A DNA stretch of 64,000 nucleotides from DATHZQ01 sp963823505 (lineage in GTDB: Bacteria; Actinomycetota; Acidimicrobiia; Spongiisociales; UBA5794). The stretch spans positions 2,307,361-2,371,360 of the forward strand of contig CAWGLY010000005.1 in the NCBI GenBank assembly GCA_963823505.1, written 5' to 3'. Shown here one piece after another: positions 44,698-55,829 of this stretch (position 1 is the first letter of the stretch; every line of letters begins with the position of its first letter). Made by a program: the position numbers and the translations under genes. The notes under the pieces were generated by a model, which saw only the letters and a program-made list of their open reading frames with translations, was not told the origin of the DNA and ran no database searches.

Positions 44698-45056
44698 CGA
44701 CGGCCCCCATCCCCACCCTCATCTCAGTCGTGATCAACTGTGTCGACGTTGAACCGCTCGTCAGGTTCTGGTCGCACCTGCTGGACACCAAGGAGGCCCA
44801 GCGGTTTCCCGGCTTCGTCTGGCTCGAGCCATCCGGCGAGGGGGCGCCCGCACTGGCGTTCCAGCAGGTGGCCGATCCCACTCCGGGACGGAACCGGGTG
44901 CATCTGGACTTCGCGACCGACGATCGTGAAGGGCTGATCGAACGAGTCATCGAGCTCGGCGGCAGCCGGGTCGAAGATCACGAGATCGCCGGCTTCCACT
45001 GGACCGTCCTGGCTGACCCCGAGGGGAACGAGTTCTGCGCCGCCGGAGGGCACTGA
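44694..45056 (+). CDS. VOC family protein (glyoxalase-like)
   Basis: A 120-residue single VOC domain: PTLISVVINCVDVEPLVRFWSHLL, RVHLDFATDD, and a C-terminal WTVLADPEGNEFCAA with a Glu ligand position, as in the actinobacterial glyoxalase_6 group. No substrate is known. It is translationally coupled to dcd. Confidence 0.75.
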   Translation: MTTAPIPTLISVVINCVDVEPLVRFWSHLLDTKEAQRFPGFVWLEPSGEGAPALAFQQVADPTPGRNRVHLDFATDDREGLIERVIELGGSRVEDHEIAGFHWTVLADPEGNEFCAAGGH

Positions 45057-45067
45057 GCCGCCGCCAC

Positions 45068-47791
<2,724 letters not shown>

Positions 47792-47892
47792 GAGACCTCA
47801 CTGATCGCGTCGAGAGCAGCCTATTACCGAAGACGAGAGTGCGATTCGGAGCGCGTGATTCTCTGATCTGACAACTGTCGGCGGGTCCAATG

Positions 47893-48034
<142 letters not shown>

Positions 48035-48075
48035 GGGGGCGTCGGGGGGTTGGGGGGCGGCGGTAGGGTGCGGCA

Positions 48076-48483
48076 ATGGATCGGTTGCGGATCGTTCGCA
48101 TCATGGGAATGTCGTTTGTCGGGCTGCTCGTGGTACTCGCCGTGGTCCTCATGGCGCTGTCCGGAGACTGGGACCCGGCGGACGACGAACTGGCGAGGCT
48201 GGGGATGATCGCTTCGGGAGTCGTCGGCGTGCTGGGGCTCATGGTCGCACTGTGGTGGCGCAGCCGGGCGACGGCGCGTCCTGTACCGGCAGCGAAGCTG
48301 ATGAACGGCTTTCTGATCAGCGTTGCTGCCGCCGAGACCGGCATGCTGCTCGGGTTTGTCTTCGCCATGGGCAGCAGGAGCATGGCGCCGTTCTGGATCG
48401 GGGCCGCCATCTTCGCCGTGAGCCTCACGGTCCTGTTGACGGCACTGAACCAAGTCGAGATCGAGGATCCCGGTCCGTACTGA
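48076..48483 (+). CDS. Hypothetical membrane protein
   Basis: A 135-residue protein with four hydrophobic helices (about residues 10-28, 42-60, 74-95, 102-120) and short polar ends. It starts MDRLRIVRIMGMSF directly after the minisatellite and G-rich tract. No family is recognised. It is convergent with the ABC/FtsX gene set. Confidence 0.6.
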   Translation: MDRLRIVRIMGMSFVGLLVVLAVVLMALSGDWDPADDELARLGMIASGVVGVLGLMVALWWRSRATARPVPAAKLMNGFLISVAAAETGMLLGFVFAMGSRSMAPFWIGAAIFAVSLTVLLTALNQVEIEDPGPY

Positions 48484-48487
48484 TCGA

Positions 48488-49213
48488 CTACCGGATCGGC
48501 CGCTGAGTCTCGATCGACGTGCCCTGCGTCAGCCACAATGAGAGCTCCTCGCGGGTGGGCTCGTGCAAGGTGCCGTCTTGGACGAAGAACGCCCGGTCCA
48601 CGTAGTTGAGCGCCGCAGGGTCGTGGCTTGCCATGATCACCGCCGTGCCCTCGTGTGCCACGGTGCGCAGCAGATCGAGGATCGCGGCACCCGTCGCGGT
48701 GTCGAGCTCCCCTGTCGGCTCGTCCGCCAGGAGGTACGAGGGTCCGTGCACCAGGGCGCGAGCGATGGCTACCCGCTGTTGCTCGCCGCCTGAGAGCTCA
48801 TCGGGACGGTGCCCAGATCGTCCACCCATCTCGACCGAGGCGAGCGCCGCATCGACCCGCTCTTTGGCCTTGCGTCCCGAGACGCCGAGCAGTCGCAACG
48901 AAACGTCGACGTTCTCCGCTGCCGACAGCAGCGGCAAGAGTCCTGCGGTTTGGAAGACGAAGCCGAGCTGCGTCCGCCGCACCTTGGCGGAGGCACCCTC
49001 GCCCCTGTCGTCGATACGCTCGCCGTCGAGAACGACCTCGCCGGAATCGGGTCGGAGCAGCAAGCCCGACATATGGAGCAGCGACGTCTTCCCTGAGCCC
49101 GATGGACCGAACAGCGCCACGAACTCGCCCGGCGCCACCGTCAGCGAGACGTCGTTGGCGCCAACGGCGCCCCCTGGGTAGAGCTTGGAGACTCCACTCA
49201 GTTCAAGCGCCAT
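48488..49213 (-). CDS. ABC transporter ATP-binding protein (LolD/MacB type)
   Basis: A 241-residue ATPase: Walker A GPSGSGKTS, signature LSGGEQQRVAIARAL, Walker B LLADEPTGELD and switch His in MASHDPAAL. The LADEPTGELD form is typical of LolD/MacB/FtsE-like ATPases that work with FtsX-type permeases. The start at 49213 (MALELSGVSKLYPGG) has GGAG at the right distance and overlaps the upstream ATPase gene by a few bases. Confidence 0.9.
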   Translation of the reverse strand: MALELSGVSKLYPGGAVGANDVSLTVAPGEFVALFGPSGSGKTSLLHMSGLLLRPDSGEVVLDGERIDDRGEGASAKVRRTQLGFVFQTAGLLPLLSAAENVDVSLRLLGVSGRKAKERVDAALASVEMGGRSGHRPDELSGGEQQRVAIARALVHGPSYLLADEPTGELDTATGAAILDLLRTVAHEGTAVIMASHDPAALNYVDRAFFVQDGTLHEPTREELSLWLTQGTSIETQRPIR

Positions 49214-50045
49214 TGTCATCTCCATCCGGTTGCAGCAGGATCCCATCGTCGGTGAGCCGCGCTGTCGCCCGATCCCCGATCCCGGCTTCGAGCAGCATGT
49301 CGCGAGGGATCTCGACGGCTCCGCTCGCACCGATGGACACGATGGCGGACTCTCTGTGGTGATCGCCGGTCGCCATCTTGCCGTCGGCGAGGCGCACCAC
49401 CCGGTCGGTGCGCTGAGCGAGCGCAACATCGTGAGTGACCACGAGGATCGACAGACCACCCTCCTGGTTGAGCCTGCGCAGCAGGTCGTAGATGCCCAGC
49501 GAAGTCTCGGTGTCCAACTCGCCCGTCGGCTCGTCGGCGAGCAACAGCTTGGGGCCAAGCGCCAGCGCCACACAGAGCGCCAGACGCTGCTGCTCGCCGC
49601 CGGACATCGTGTGGACGCTGGCGTAGGCCTGGTTGCGCAGTCCTACGGCTTCGAGCAGGGCCAGCGAACGGGCTTTGCGCCTACGGCCGCTGACCCCGGC
49701 GAGCAGCATCGGCAGTTCGACGTTCTGAATCGCCTTGAGATAGGGCAGCAGGTTGCGGGTGAAGTCCTGCCACAGGAAGCCGACGTTGCGCCGATAGTGC
49801 TGGACGAGGCCGCTCTCGGTGACGCCTGTGAGGTCGACGCTGGTCACCTCGACGGCGCCGGCAGAAGGCACGTCGAGCCCGGCGAGGATCTGGAGCAGCG
49901 TGGACTTGCCTGCCCCCGATTTGCCCACGACGGAGATGAACTCGCCTTCCTCCATGAAAAAGTCGAGACCCTGGAGGGCAACCACCTCGAGGTTGCCCTG
50001 CTTGTGGATCTTGATGACGTTGCGGCAGTCGATGATGGCCGGCAT
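49203..50045 (-). CDS. ABC transporter ATP-binding protein, second LolD/MacB-type subunit
   Basis: A 280-residue paralogue of the preceding ATPase: Walker A GKSGAGKST, signature MSGGEQQRLALCVALAL, Walker B LLADEPTGELD, switch His in VTHDVALA. A C-terminal extension of about 50 residues (SGAVEIPRDMLLEAGIG) resembles an AbrB-like DNA-binding or dimerisation segment, unusual for this family. The start overlaps the permease stop (TGATG). Two distinct ATPases with one permease suggest a heterodimeric motor. Confidence 0.88.
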   Translation of the reverse strand: MPAIIDCRNVIKIHKQGNLEVVALQGLDFFMEEGEFISVVGKSGAGKSTLLQILAGLDVPSAGAVEVTSVDLTGVTESGLVQHYRRNVGFLWQDFTRNLLPYLKAIQNVELPMLLAGVSGRRRKARSLALLEAVGLRNQAYASVHTMSGGEQQRLALCVALALGPKLLLADEPTGELDTETSLGIYDLLRRLNQEGGLSILVVTHDVALAQRTDRVVRLADGKMATGDHHRESAIVSIGASGAVEIPRDMLLEAGIGDRATARLTDDGILLQPDGDDNGA

Positions 50046-51886
50046 CAGCGTTCCACCTCTCGCAGGACTTCGCTCATGCGCCGAGCCGACACCCGCCTGG
50101 TCGACCACACGACCGACACGATCAGCAGCCCGGCGACGATGGCGATGTAGCCCAGGAGCGAAGCCCATGGCACCGCAAGCTGGATGGGCGGCTCGACCAC
50201 CTCGGCCGCCTCGCCGAGTTGCAGGAACGGAATCATGGTCCACATCAGCGCAATCCCGCCGAGGGTTCCGATGGCCGCACCGAGGCCGAGTACCACGACC
50301 TGCTCGATGGCGAAGGTGGCGGCAACTTCGCGGCGTTGGAGACCGAGTGCCCGCAGCACGCCCATCTCCCGGGCTCGGCGAGCGACGGCGAGGAGCACGT
50401 ACCCGGTGACTCCGGCGAGGGCCAGCACCACCGAGGTTGCGGCGCCCACGAAGAGGATGGCGACCAGGCCGACCTGAACGGGGCGGGACGAGAACTCCGA
50501 GGTGGTTCCCTTGACGCTGAAGATCTGATCCGGCTCGGTGCCTGCCGGGTATTGGGCGAGGATGCGGCGTTCGGCGGCGTCGGGATCGTCGGTCTTCACC
50601 CAGAGCTCACCTGGTGCATCGAGCCGCCCGAGCTGGGTGCTGTAACTCCATGTGGGGATGCCGTCGTTCCATGCGTTGAAGGCGTCGAGGTCGATCACCA
50701 TGCTGCCCTCACGGGTCGCATTGTTCATCGTCGGCACCCTGCCGATGTAGCCGACCATCTCCCCGTTGAACACCTGGCCCGACACGCTGTAGCTCGACGT
50801 GTCGCCGGGGATGAGACCCGCCCGCGCCGCGACCTCGCGGTCGAGCAGCACCCTCAGGTCCTCGGGGATCCGGCGGAACGAAGGGACGGCGAGGTTGACG
50901 CGGGTGCGGGCGGCGGGGAGCTCCCACCGCTCGGCGGCTCCCTCCCGATACAGAGGCGACGCCTGGATGTCGGCGCTGGTGGGCGGGGCGACACCGTCCG
51001 GCAGGGCTGCGTAGAACGCATCAACCGCCTCGGTGGCTGCAACGTCCCTGAACCGCCGCATGCCGTTGGTGGTCTGCAGCTCCTCGATACCGGAGGCAAA
51101 TGCGACCTCGCCTCCCCCGGTCTCGATCCGGTAGTCGCTCACCAGCAAGCGCTCGGAATCCACGAGCGTCCCGCTGGTGGTGTCGGTCTGCTCCACCCAC
51201 ATGGCGTGCACCGCAAGCGGCGGCTCCGGCGGGGTGGGGTACGTCGTGTTGAGGCCCGTGGTCAGATCCACCGCCACGGTTCGCCACTCGTCTTCGACGA
51301 AGTCCCGGTCGGCCTGCATCGTCCACACCCGGCCGTTGGCGTCGAAGACCTTCAGCATCAGGCGCATGCTGTGGTCCGGCAGGTCCTCGCCGGCGGCGGT
51401 CTGGTCGGCGAGGCTGGCGGGGATGACCACGCCATCGACGAGCAGCGTGGTGCCGTCCATGGGGACCTCGGCACCCATGTCGGGGGCGCCCTCTGCTCGC
51501 AGCGGGCCGAACACTTCTTGTGGCGATGCACCGAAGTCGGACCGCCAGGTGACGACGTTGGCGAACTCGCCTGGCCGGATCGCCAGCACTTCTGCCTGTC
51601 GGGACGACTGCCGGGGTGCGCCCGAGGTCCGCAATGCCGGCGTTGTGGTGGTGCCGTCGGGGGCGAGCAGCCATCCCGCACCGTCAGAGACGACCCGCAG
51701 CTCCGCGCCAGAAACGAAGGCCGCCCGGTCGTTGAACGACGTGTCGAGGGTGTGGGCATACGTCAACGCAAAGGCACCCAGACCGGTGGTGAGCCACACG
51801 AGCAGCGCAAGGCGGCCGTAGGGAATCGGGTTGCGGCCGAGGTGCCAGCCCGGCAGTGCAGCCGACATCGAGCGGCCCTTTGTCAT
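50045..51886 (-). CDS. FtsX-like ABC permease, C-terminal part of a split gene
   Basis: 613 codons containing a membrane helix (LALLVWLTTGLGAFALTYA), a long extracytoplasmic domain (about residues 40-470) and a final FtsX module of three helices (VGLVAILFVGAATSVVLALAG onward) with REMGVLRALGLQRREVAA, the conserved FtsX cytoplasmic loop. It lacks the leading FtsX module, which sits in another frame directly upstream at 51684-53564. In the continuing frame, coding sequence (DEVKLDPLAIVFPALLLF) extends back to about 52000, so the apparent start at 51886 is artificial. Confidence 0.8.
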   Translation of the reverse strand: MTKGRSMSAALPGWHLGRNPIPYGRLALLVWLTTGLGAFALTYAHTLDTSFNDRAAFVSGAELRVVSDGAGWLLAPDGTTTTPALRTSGAPRQSSRQAEVLAIRPGEFANVVTWRSDFGASPQEVFGPLRAEGAPDMGAEVPMDGTTLLVDGVVIPASLADQTAAGEDLPDHSMRLMLKVFDANGRVWTMQADRDFVEDEWRTVAVDLTTGLNTTYPTPPEPPLAVHAMWVEQTDTTSGTLVDSERLLVSDYRIETGGGEVAFASGIEELQTTNGMRRFRDVAATEAVDAFYAALPDGVAPPTSADIQASPLYREGAAERWELPAARTRVNLAVPSFRRIPEDLRVLLDREVAARAGLIPGDTSSYSVSGQVFNGEMVGYIGRVPTMNNATREGSMVIDLDAFNAWNDGIPTWSYSTQLGRLDAPGELWVKTDDPDAAERRILAQYPAGTEPDQIFSVKGTTSEFSSRPVQVGLVAILFVGAATSVVLALAGVTGYVLLAVARRAREMGVLRALGLQRREVAATFAIEQVVVLGLGAAIGTLGGIALMWTMIPFLQLGEAAEVVEPPIQLAVPWASLLGYIAIVAGLLIVSVVWSTRRVSARRMSEVLREVER

Positions 51887-53564
51887 CAGCCAGCCGACAA
51901 ACCGCAGGACCCACGGCAGGATGCGCAGCAGGAGGAGCGCCCCGGTGAAGAGGAGGAGCGCGGGGAAGACGATCGCCAGCGGATCGAGTTTGACCTCGTC
52001 GCCCGGTGGTGTTGATGAAGCCTCGCTGCGACAGCTGGAACAGAATCACCAGCGACAGACCGATGGCAAACAGGTCGAGGTTGTAGCGCTGCCACACGGA
52101 GGACTGCGCGGGCCGGGCGGTCAACGAACGCAGCTCCAACACCTTGCGGCGGGCAAAGGGCAGGATCGCCAAGCCCATCGCCACAAACGTGATGATGCCG
52201 CCGGCTACGACGAACGGGACAATCGACCGCACCTGGGCGACGCGGAGGGGTTCACCGCCGGTGAGGTCGGATAGGGGTGGGACCCGCCCGGTCAGACCCA
52301 CCATCGTCCTCGCCACCCAAGGCGCGACAAAAGCCGCCAACACGGCGATACCCAGGGATTGGGTGATGTGGATGCCGATCGTCTGCCAGCTCGACGCCCC
52401 CCTGGTCTTGAGCAGCGCCAGCTCAGGACCTTCGCGCTCCACGGTGAGGGCGGCGGTGTAGACGAGGAAGTAGAGGGCGCCGCCGACCACGAGGGCGAGC
52501 ACGGCCAGGATTGGGGCACCGATGGTGACCGATCTCGTCGTGAAATCTTCGAGCAGGTTGCCGAGCAGCGTGTTGGCGGCGATGTTCCCGCCGCTGTCGC
52601 GGCTGATCTCCGCCCGCAGCGCGACGACGCCGTTGGCGACGGATTGCAGGTCCTCGAGTACCACTGTCGCCGGATCGAACTGCATGATGAACCGTTGGGC
52701 CACGGTCTGCGCCGGGAAACCGCGTTCCGTCCGGCGCCACGGGTCGCTGCCCGGGTCGATGGATTGCGGCAACGTCCATGCATCCATGGTCTCGAGCGGG
52801 AGGTAGACCATGCGGCCGGGGTCGTCGATCCCCCAGATGACGTCGCCGCTGTCGACCGCATCGACGATGGCCGCAACCTCGACGATCTCGAACGTGCTGG
52901 CAAATCCGCTGAATGGCTTGAGTACGAAGGTGTCCCCTACTTGCCGGTTGATGGTCTGCGCCACATCGGCACCGAGCGCGATGCGCAGCGGGGTGGCAAA
53001 ACCGTCGTCTGGACGGGTTTGTGGTTCCGGGAACGTACCGTCGATCACCTGGAGGCGTTCTTCGATGTCGGGGGCGGTGAAGATGCGCACCTGGGTTGCT
53101 TCTTGCGGCGGACGTGGGTAGGGCGGTTCCGGCAACTCCTCGACATCGGTGCCGGCTTCGACGAGGGCGTCGTATTCCTCCCGCCATGCCTCGGCTTGAG
53201 CCAGTGCATCGACGGAGCCGTCGATCGGGATGACGAGGAACTCTCGCGACTGCGAGCGCTCGACCATCGTCGGGTACCACTCGGCAACGTGCTGTTGCCA
53301 CTTCTCGTTGACCAGAGCCCGGTTGGCCGCAGCCGTGCCTCCGTCGTAGGACGTGGTCTGGTTGGTCGCGGTGATGTCCACCTCGCTGGCGGAAGCACCC
53401 CGCAGAGTGAAGAGCAGATCGACTGCCTGCACCGAAGACTCGTACAGCGGCACGATGACCAGCAGTGCCGTGACCAGCGTCGCTCCGAGAAACGACCCGA
53501 AGAGGATGCCGCGTTTCGACCACAGCCGTCGCGCGACCAAGCCGAGATACGTGACAATGCGCAT
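51684..53564 (-). CDS. FtsX-like ABC permease, N-terminal part of a split gene
   Basis: This begins MRIVTYLGLVARRLWSKRGI with AGGGA upstream. It carries an N-terminal helix, a roughly 300-residue extracytoplasmic domain, then the first FtsX helix bundle (LAVLALVVGGALYFLVYTAAL, GPELALLKTRGASSWQTIGIH). True coding ends near INTTG at about 52003; the remaining 107 residues are out-of-frame Arg/Pro-rich sequence. Dropping one G from the GGG at 52002-52004 restores a single protein of about 1170 residues with the C-terminal part. Such permeases export lipids, peptides or lipoproteins. Confidence 0.8.
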   Translation of the reverse strand: MRIVTYLGLVARRLWSKRGILFGSFLGATLVTALLVIVPLYESSVQAVDLLFTLRGASASEVDITATNQTTSYDGGTAAANRALVNEKWQQHVAEWYPTMVERSQSREFLVIPIDGSVDALAQAEAWREEYDALVEAGTDVEELPEPPYPRPPQEATQVRIFTAPDIEERLQVIDGTFPEPQTRPDDGFATPLRIALGADVAQTINRQVGDTFVLKPFSGFASTFEIVEVAAIVDAVDSGDVIWGIDDPGRMVYLPLETMDAWTLPQSIDPGSDPWRRTERGFPAQTVAQRFIMQFDPATVVLEDLQSVANGVVALRAEISRDSGGNIAANTLLGNLLEDFTTRSVTIGAPILAVLALVVGGALYFLVYTAALTVEREGPELALLKTRGASSWQTIGIHITQSLGIAVLAAFVAPWVARTMVGLTGRVPPLSDLTGGEPLRVAQVRSIVPFVVAGGIITFVAMGLAILPFARRKVLELRSLTARPAQSSVWQRYNLDLFAIGLSLVILFQLSQRGFINTTGRRGQTRSAGDRLPRAPPLHRGAPPAAHPAVGPAVCRLADDKGPLDVGCTAGLAPRPQPDSLRPPCAARVAHHRSGCLCVDVCPHPRHVVQRPGGLRFWRGAAGRL

Positions 53565-53589
53565 CGTTGTCCCTTGCCTCCGGACAGCA

Positions 53590-53613
53590 AAGTACTCTAC
53601 TACGACAGTACTT
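53590..53613. promoter_or_regulatory. AAGTACT-N10-AGTACTT dyad upstream of the permease operon
   Basis: A perfect 7-bp inverted repeat 26 bp before the permease ATG, with TACTACGACAGTA inside it, somewhat like BlaI/MecI-family boxes. Its position suits an operator for the ABC operon. No regulator gene is adjacent. The remaining 53614-53826 holds nothing recognisable. Confidence 0.4.
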
Positions 53614-53826
53614 CGCCTGCAGCTCCAAGCAGCCTAGAACCGAGCCACGCTTCTTCTTTCCCTGCCTCGGTCCCCTGAGCGAGGGAAGGAGCGAGCTTCG
53701 GGTGGTACCCGGGTGAACCCCCTCGACCTCCGCCAGCGCTCCGGCCACTCCTCCCTCTCAGGGGGGAGAAGGTTGACGGCCGGTTCCGAGCACAGACCAC
53801 CCCCCGCCCGTGCCGGCCGTCATGGA

Positions 53827-54138
53827 TCAGCAGCCGGTGGCGACGGCCAGCGCCTCACAAACCTCGCGCATCGTCACCGCATCGAGCTGGGTGATGCGCT
53901 CCGTGCAGAACGTGGGACGGATGAGCGAAACGTTGTCGAGCGACAGGACGCATGGAACGGGCATCCCGTGATCCTCGTTGAGCGGCACCTCGGTGGGGAT
54001 GCCGCGAATCGTCCGCGTCGCCGGAACTGCGAGAACCTGGTTCAGGACCGGAATCGCGTCGCCGCGGGTGAGCACCAGATGCGGCCGCCGACCATCTATC
54101 GGATGTTCGTACCACCACACCTCTCCGCGAGCTACCAC
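53827..54138 (-). CDS. mazF: MazF/PemK-type endoribonuclease toxin
   Basis: A 103-residue MazF fold starting at GTG: ARGEVWWYEHPIDGRRPHLVLTRGD is the N-terminal beta-barrel block, VPATRTIRGIPTEVPL the central Arg/Thr catalytic region and CVLSLDNVSLI the third block. MazF toxins cleave mRNA or rRNA at short sites. The start overlaps the antitoxin stop. It resembles the mycobacterial MazF group paired with RHH antitoxins. Confidence 0.85.
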   Translation of the reverse strand: MVARGEVWWYEHPIDGRRPHLVLTRGDAIPVLNQVLAVPATRTIRGIPTEVPLNEDHGMPVPCVLSLDNVSLIRPTFCTERITQLDAVTMREVCEALAVATGC

Positions 54139-54428
54139 GACGGAAGCCCTTGGGCGCGCTCCTCGGCGGCGAGCCGTTGCATGGTCTCGGTCGTTGCGCG
54201 GTCGGCTTGCGCTTCGAGATCTCCCCACTCGTCGGGGACGCCGACCGGGATGCGGGTATATCCATCGACAATGGCTCGTCCGAGCTGCGCCTGCCGCGAC
54301 TCCTCGAGCAAGACGGTCACAGCCTCCCGGATGAGCGCCGAGCGAGAGACACCCCGGCGTTGGGCCTCTGCGTCGAGCAGGTCGATCAAGTCGTCTGAGA
54401 GTTGCACCATTGTCTGCGTCCGAACCAT
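54132..54428 (-). CDS. Ribbon-helix-helix antitoxin
   Basis: A 98-residue protein: MVRTQTMVQLSDDLIDLLDAEAQRRGVSRSALIREAVTVLLEE is a ribbon-helix-helix DNA-binding domain (MetJ/Arc/CopG type), followed by a flexible acidic tail for toxin binding. It directly precedes and overlaps the MazF-like toxin. Autoregulation through the repeat just upstream of its start is likely. Confidence 0.85.
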   Translation of the reverse strand: MVRTQTMVQLSDDLIDLLDAEAQRRGVSRSALIREAVTVLLEESRQAQLGRAIVDGYTRIPVGVPDEWGDLEAQADRATTETMQRLAAEERAQGLPSW

Positions 54429-54453
54429 AGGGCCATCATAGGGCTATTGCCCC
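54427..54453 (-). promoter_or_regulatory. Candidate RHH antitoxin operator
   Basis: Two direct ATAGGGC repeats four bases apart and a GGGC-TATT-GCCC dyad lie at and just upstream of the antitoxin start, where RHH antitoxins usually bind. Confidence 0.35.
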
Positions 54454-54509
54454 TGACAAAGTACTGCACAGCTGTGACACGGCGTGAACCTCCTGGTCGA
54501 AAGCGGCCC

Positions 54510-54705
54510 TCACCAGGAATCGATGCCCGCTGCCAGCAGGCGGCCCAAGGCACAGTCGATGATGCCCTTGCCGATGCCTCCCGTGCTACCGGAGGTGGCA
54601 CGCCTCGTGAAGGTCACGACGAACTCTGCCGTCCCCGGCTCGATGCCGTCGTGGGAGGCGCGGGTGATGCGGTTGACCGTCCATGCGTCGCCCCAGGGGC
54701 GTCAC
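54510..54705 (-). CDS. Short unknown coding region after the peptide ABC ATPase, probably frameshifted
   Basis: Directly after the ATPase stop, the same minus-strand frame continues as strongly GC3-biased, protein-like sequence (RPWGDAWTVNRITRASHDG ... IGKGIIDCALGRLLAAGIDSW) for about 60 codons without a start codon. The GTG at 54705 overlaps the ATPase stop in the GTGA manner usual here, but is one frame off. Removing one C from the CCCC run at about 54696 gives MTPWGDAWTVNRITR. I do not recognise the family. Confidence 0.4.
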
Positions 54706-55829
54706 TTGCGGACGCCCCGCAGGTCGAGCGTGCGGGTGCGAATACAGGCCGCCGTCCCGTCGCCGATGTGGATCGACGGCGGCTCGCTGTCCCGGCATTC
54801 CGGGATCTCGTAGGGGCAACGATCGGCAAAAGCGCACTCGCCGGTCGGAACGTCTACGAGGCGAGGCGTCTCTCCATCGATCGGCCGGAGGCGATCGACA
54901 CCGGCCCACGGGATCGAGCCGAGGAGACCCTCGGTGTAGGGGTGGCGGGGACGGCGATAGATGTCGTCGACCGAGGCGTCCTCGACGATGCGCCCGCCGT
55001 AGACGACGCCGATCCGGTCGGACAGTGAGGCCACTTGGGCGAGGTCGTGGTTGACCATGATCATGGCCAGCCCCCTGCGGCGCTGCATGTCGCGGATGAG
55101 CTCGATGATGCCCTGCGCCACAGGAGGGTCGAGCCCGGTAAAGGGCTCATCGGCGACCAGCAGCGACGGGCCGTTGACGAGCGCCGCCGCCAGCATGGCT
55201 CGCTGTGCTTCCCCCCGACTCATCTCGTGGGCGAACGAGTAGAACTTCTGCTGCTTCGGCAACTTCACCTCGCCCAGCACGTCGTACACGCGTTGCTCGA
55301 TCTCCTCCAACGTCATGTCGGTGTGCTCCTCGAGCACCTCACCGGCCTGGTGACCGATCAGCGGCAAGGGGTCCCACGACGAGATCGGGTCCTGGAACAC
55401 GATGCCGAGGTGGTTGCCCATGATCCGGGCGTACACCGGATCGAGAGACTCTCCGAGCCAACGGCTCTCATGATCGCGACTGCGTCGCCACCACCTCTGC
55501 CTGGGCTCATCCACGTCGAGCAGCCTGGCCGGGTCGAACCGCTCCCCGTCGTAGAGGATCTCGCCGCTGGTGACCCGAGCGGTCGGGTGGAGCAACCGCA
55601 GCGCAGCCATGACGAGCAGCGTCTTGCCCATGCCGGATTCGCCGACGAAGGAGAGCACTTCCCCCTTGCGTACCGAGAAGCTCACATCGCGGATCCCCGG
55701 CACCCATCCGGCACCCAGCGGCTTGTTGGTCACGGCATCGGTGAAGCCGTGATCGACTCTGTTGATTGCCGCATCTTGATCGAGGACGGCAACGTTCAGA
55801 TTGCGCACTTCGAACAGTGGGCGGGTCAT
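54702..55829 (-). CDS. Peptide/nickel-type ABC transporter ATP-binding protein
   Basis: A 375-residue DppD/OppD-like ATPase: Walker A GESGMGKT, Q-loop VFQDPISSWDPL, signature MSRGEAQRAMLAAAL, Walker B LLVADEPFTGLDPP, switch His in MVNHDLAQV. The oligopeptide-family C-terminal domain has the CAFADRCPYEIPEC cluster motif. An insertion of about 35 residues rich in Trp, Arg and Asp (QRWWRRSRDHESRWLGES) separates Walker A from the Q-loop. The start overlaps the partner gene's stop (ATGA). Confidence 0.87.
   Translation of the reverse strand: MTRPLFEVRNLNVAVLDQDAAINRVDHGFTDAVTNKPLGAGWVPGIRDVSFSVRKGEVLSFVGESGMGKTLLVMAALRLLHPTARVTSGEILYDGERFDPARLLDVDEPRQRWWRRSRDHESRWLGESLDPVYARIMGNHLGIVFQDPISSWDPLPLIGHQAGEVLEEHTDMTLEEIEQRVYDVLGEVKLPKQQKFYSFAHEMSRGEAQRAMLAAALVNGPSLLVADEPFTGLDPPVAQGIIELIRDMQRRRGLAMIMVNHDLAQVASLSDRIGVVYGGRIVEDASVDDIYRRPRHPYTEGLLGSIPWAGVDRLRPIDGETPRLVDVPTGECAFADRCPYEIPECRDSEPPSIHIGDGTAACIRTRTLDLRGVRK

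Noticed and set aside
54702..54704. Second possible selenocysteine TGA, because the frame stays open after the ABC ATPase stop
   Set aside because: The ATPase ends at the normal family length, no redox motif surrounds the TGA and no hairpin with an exposed G at the right distance follows. A separate frameshifted small gene explains it better.
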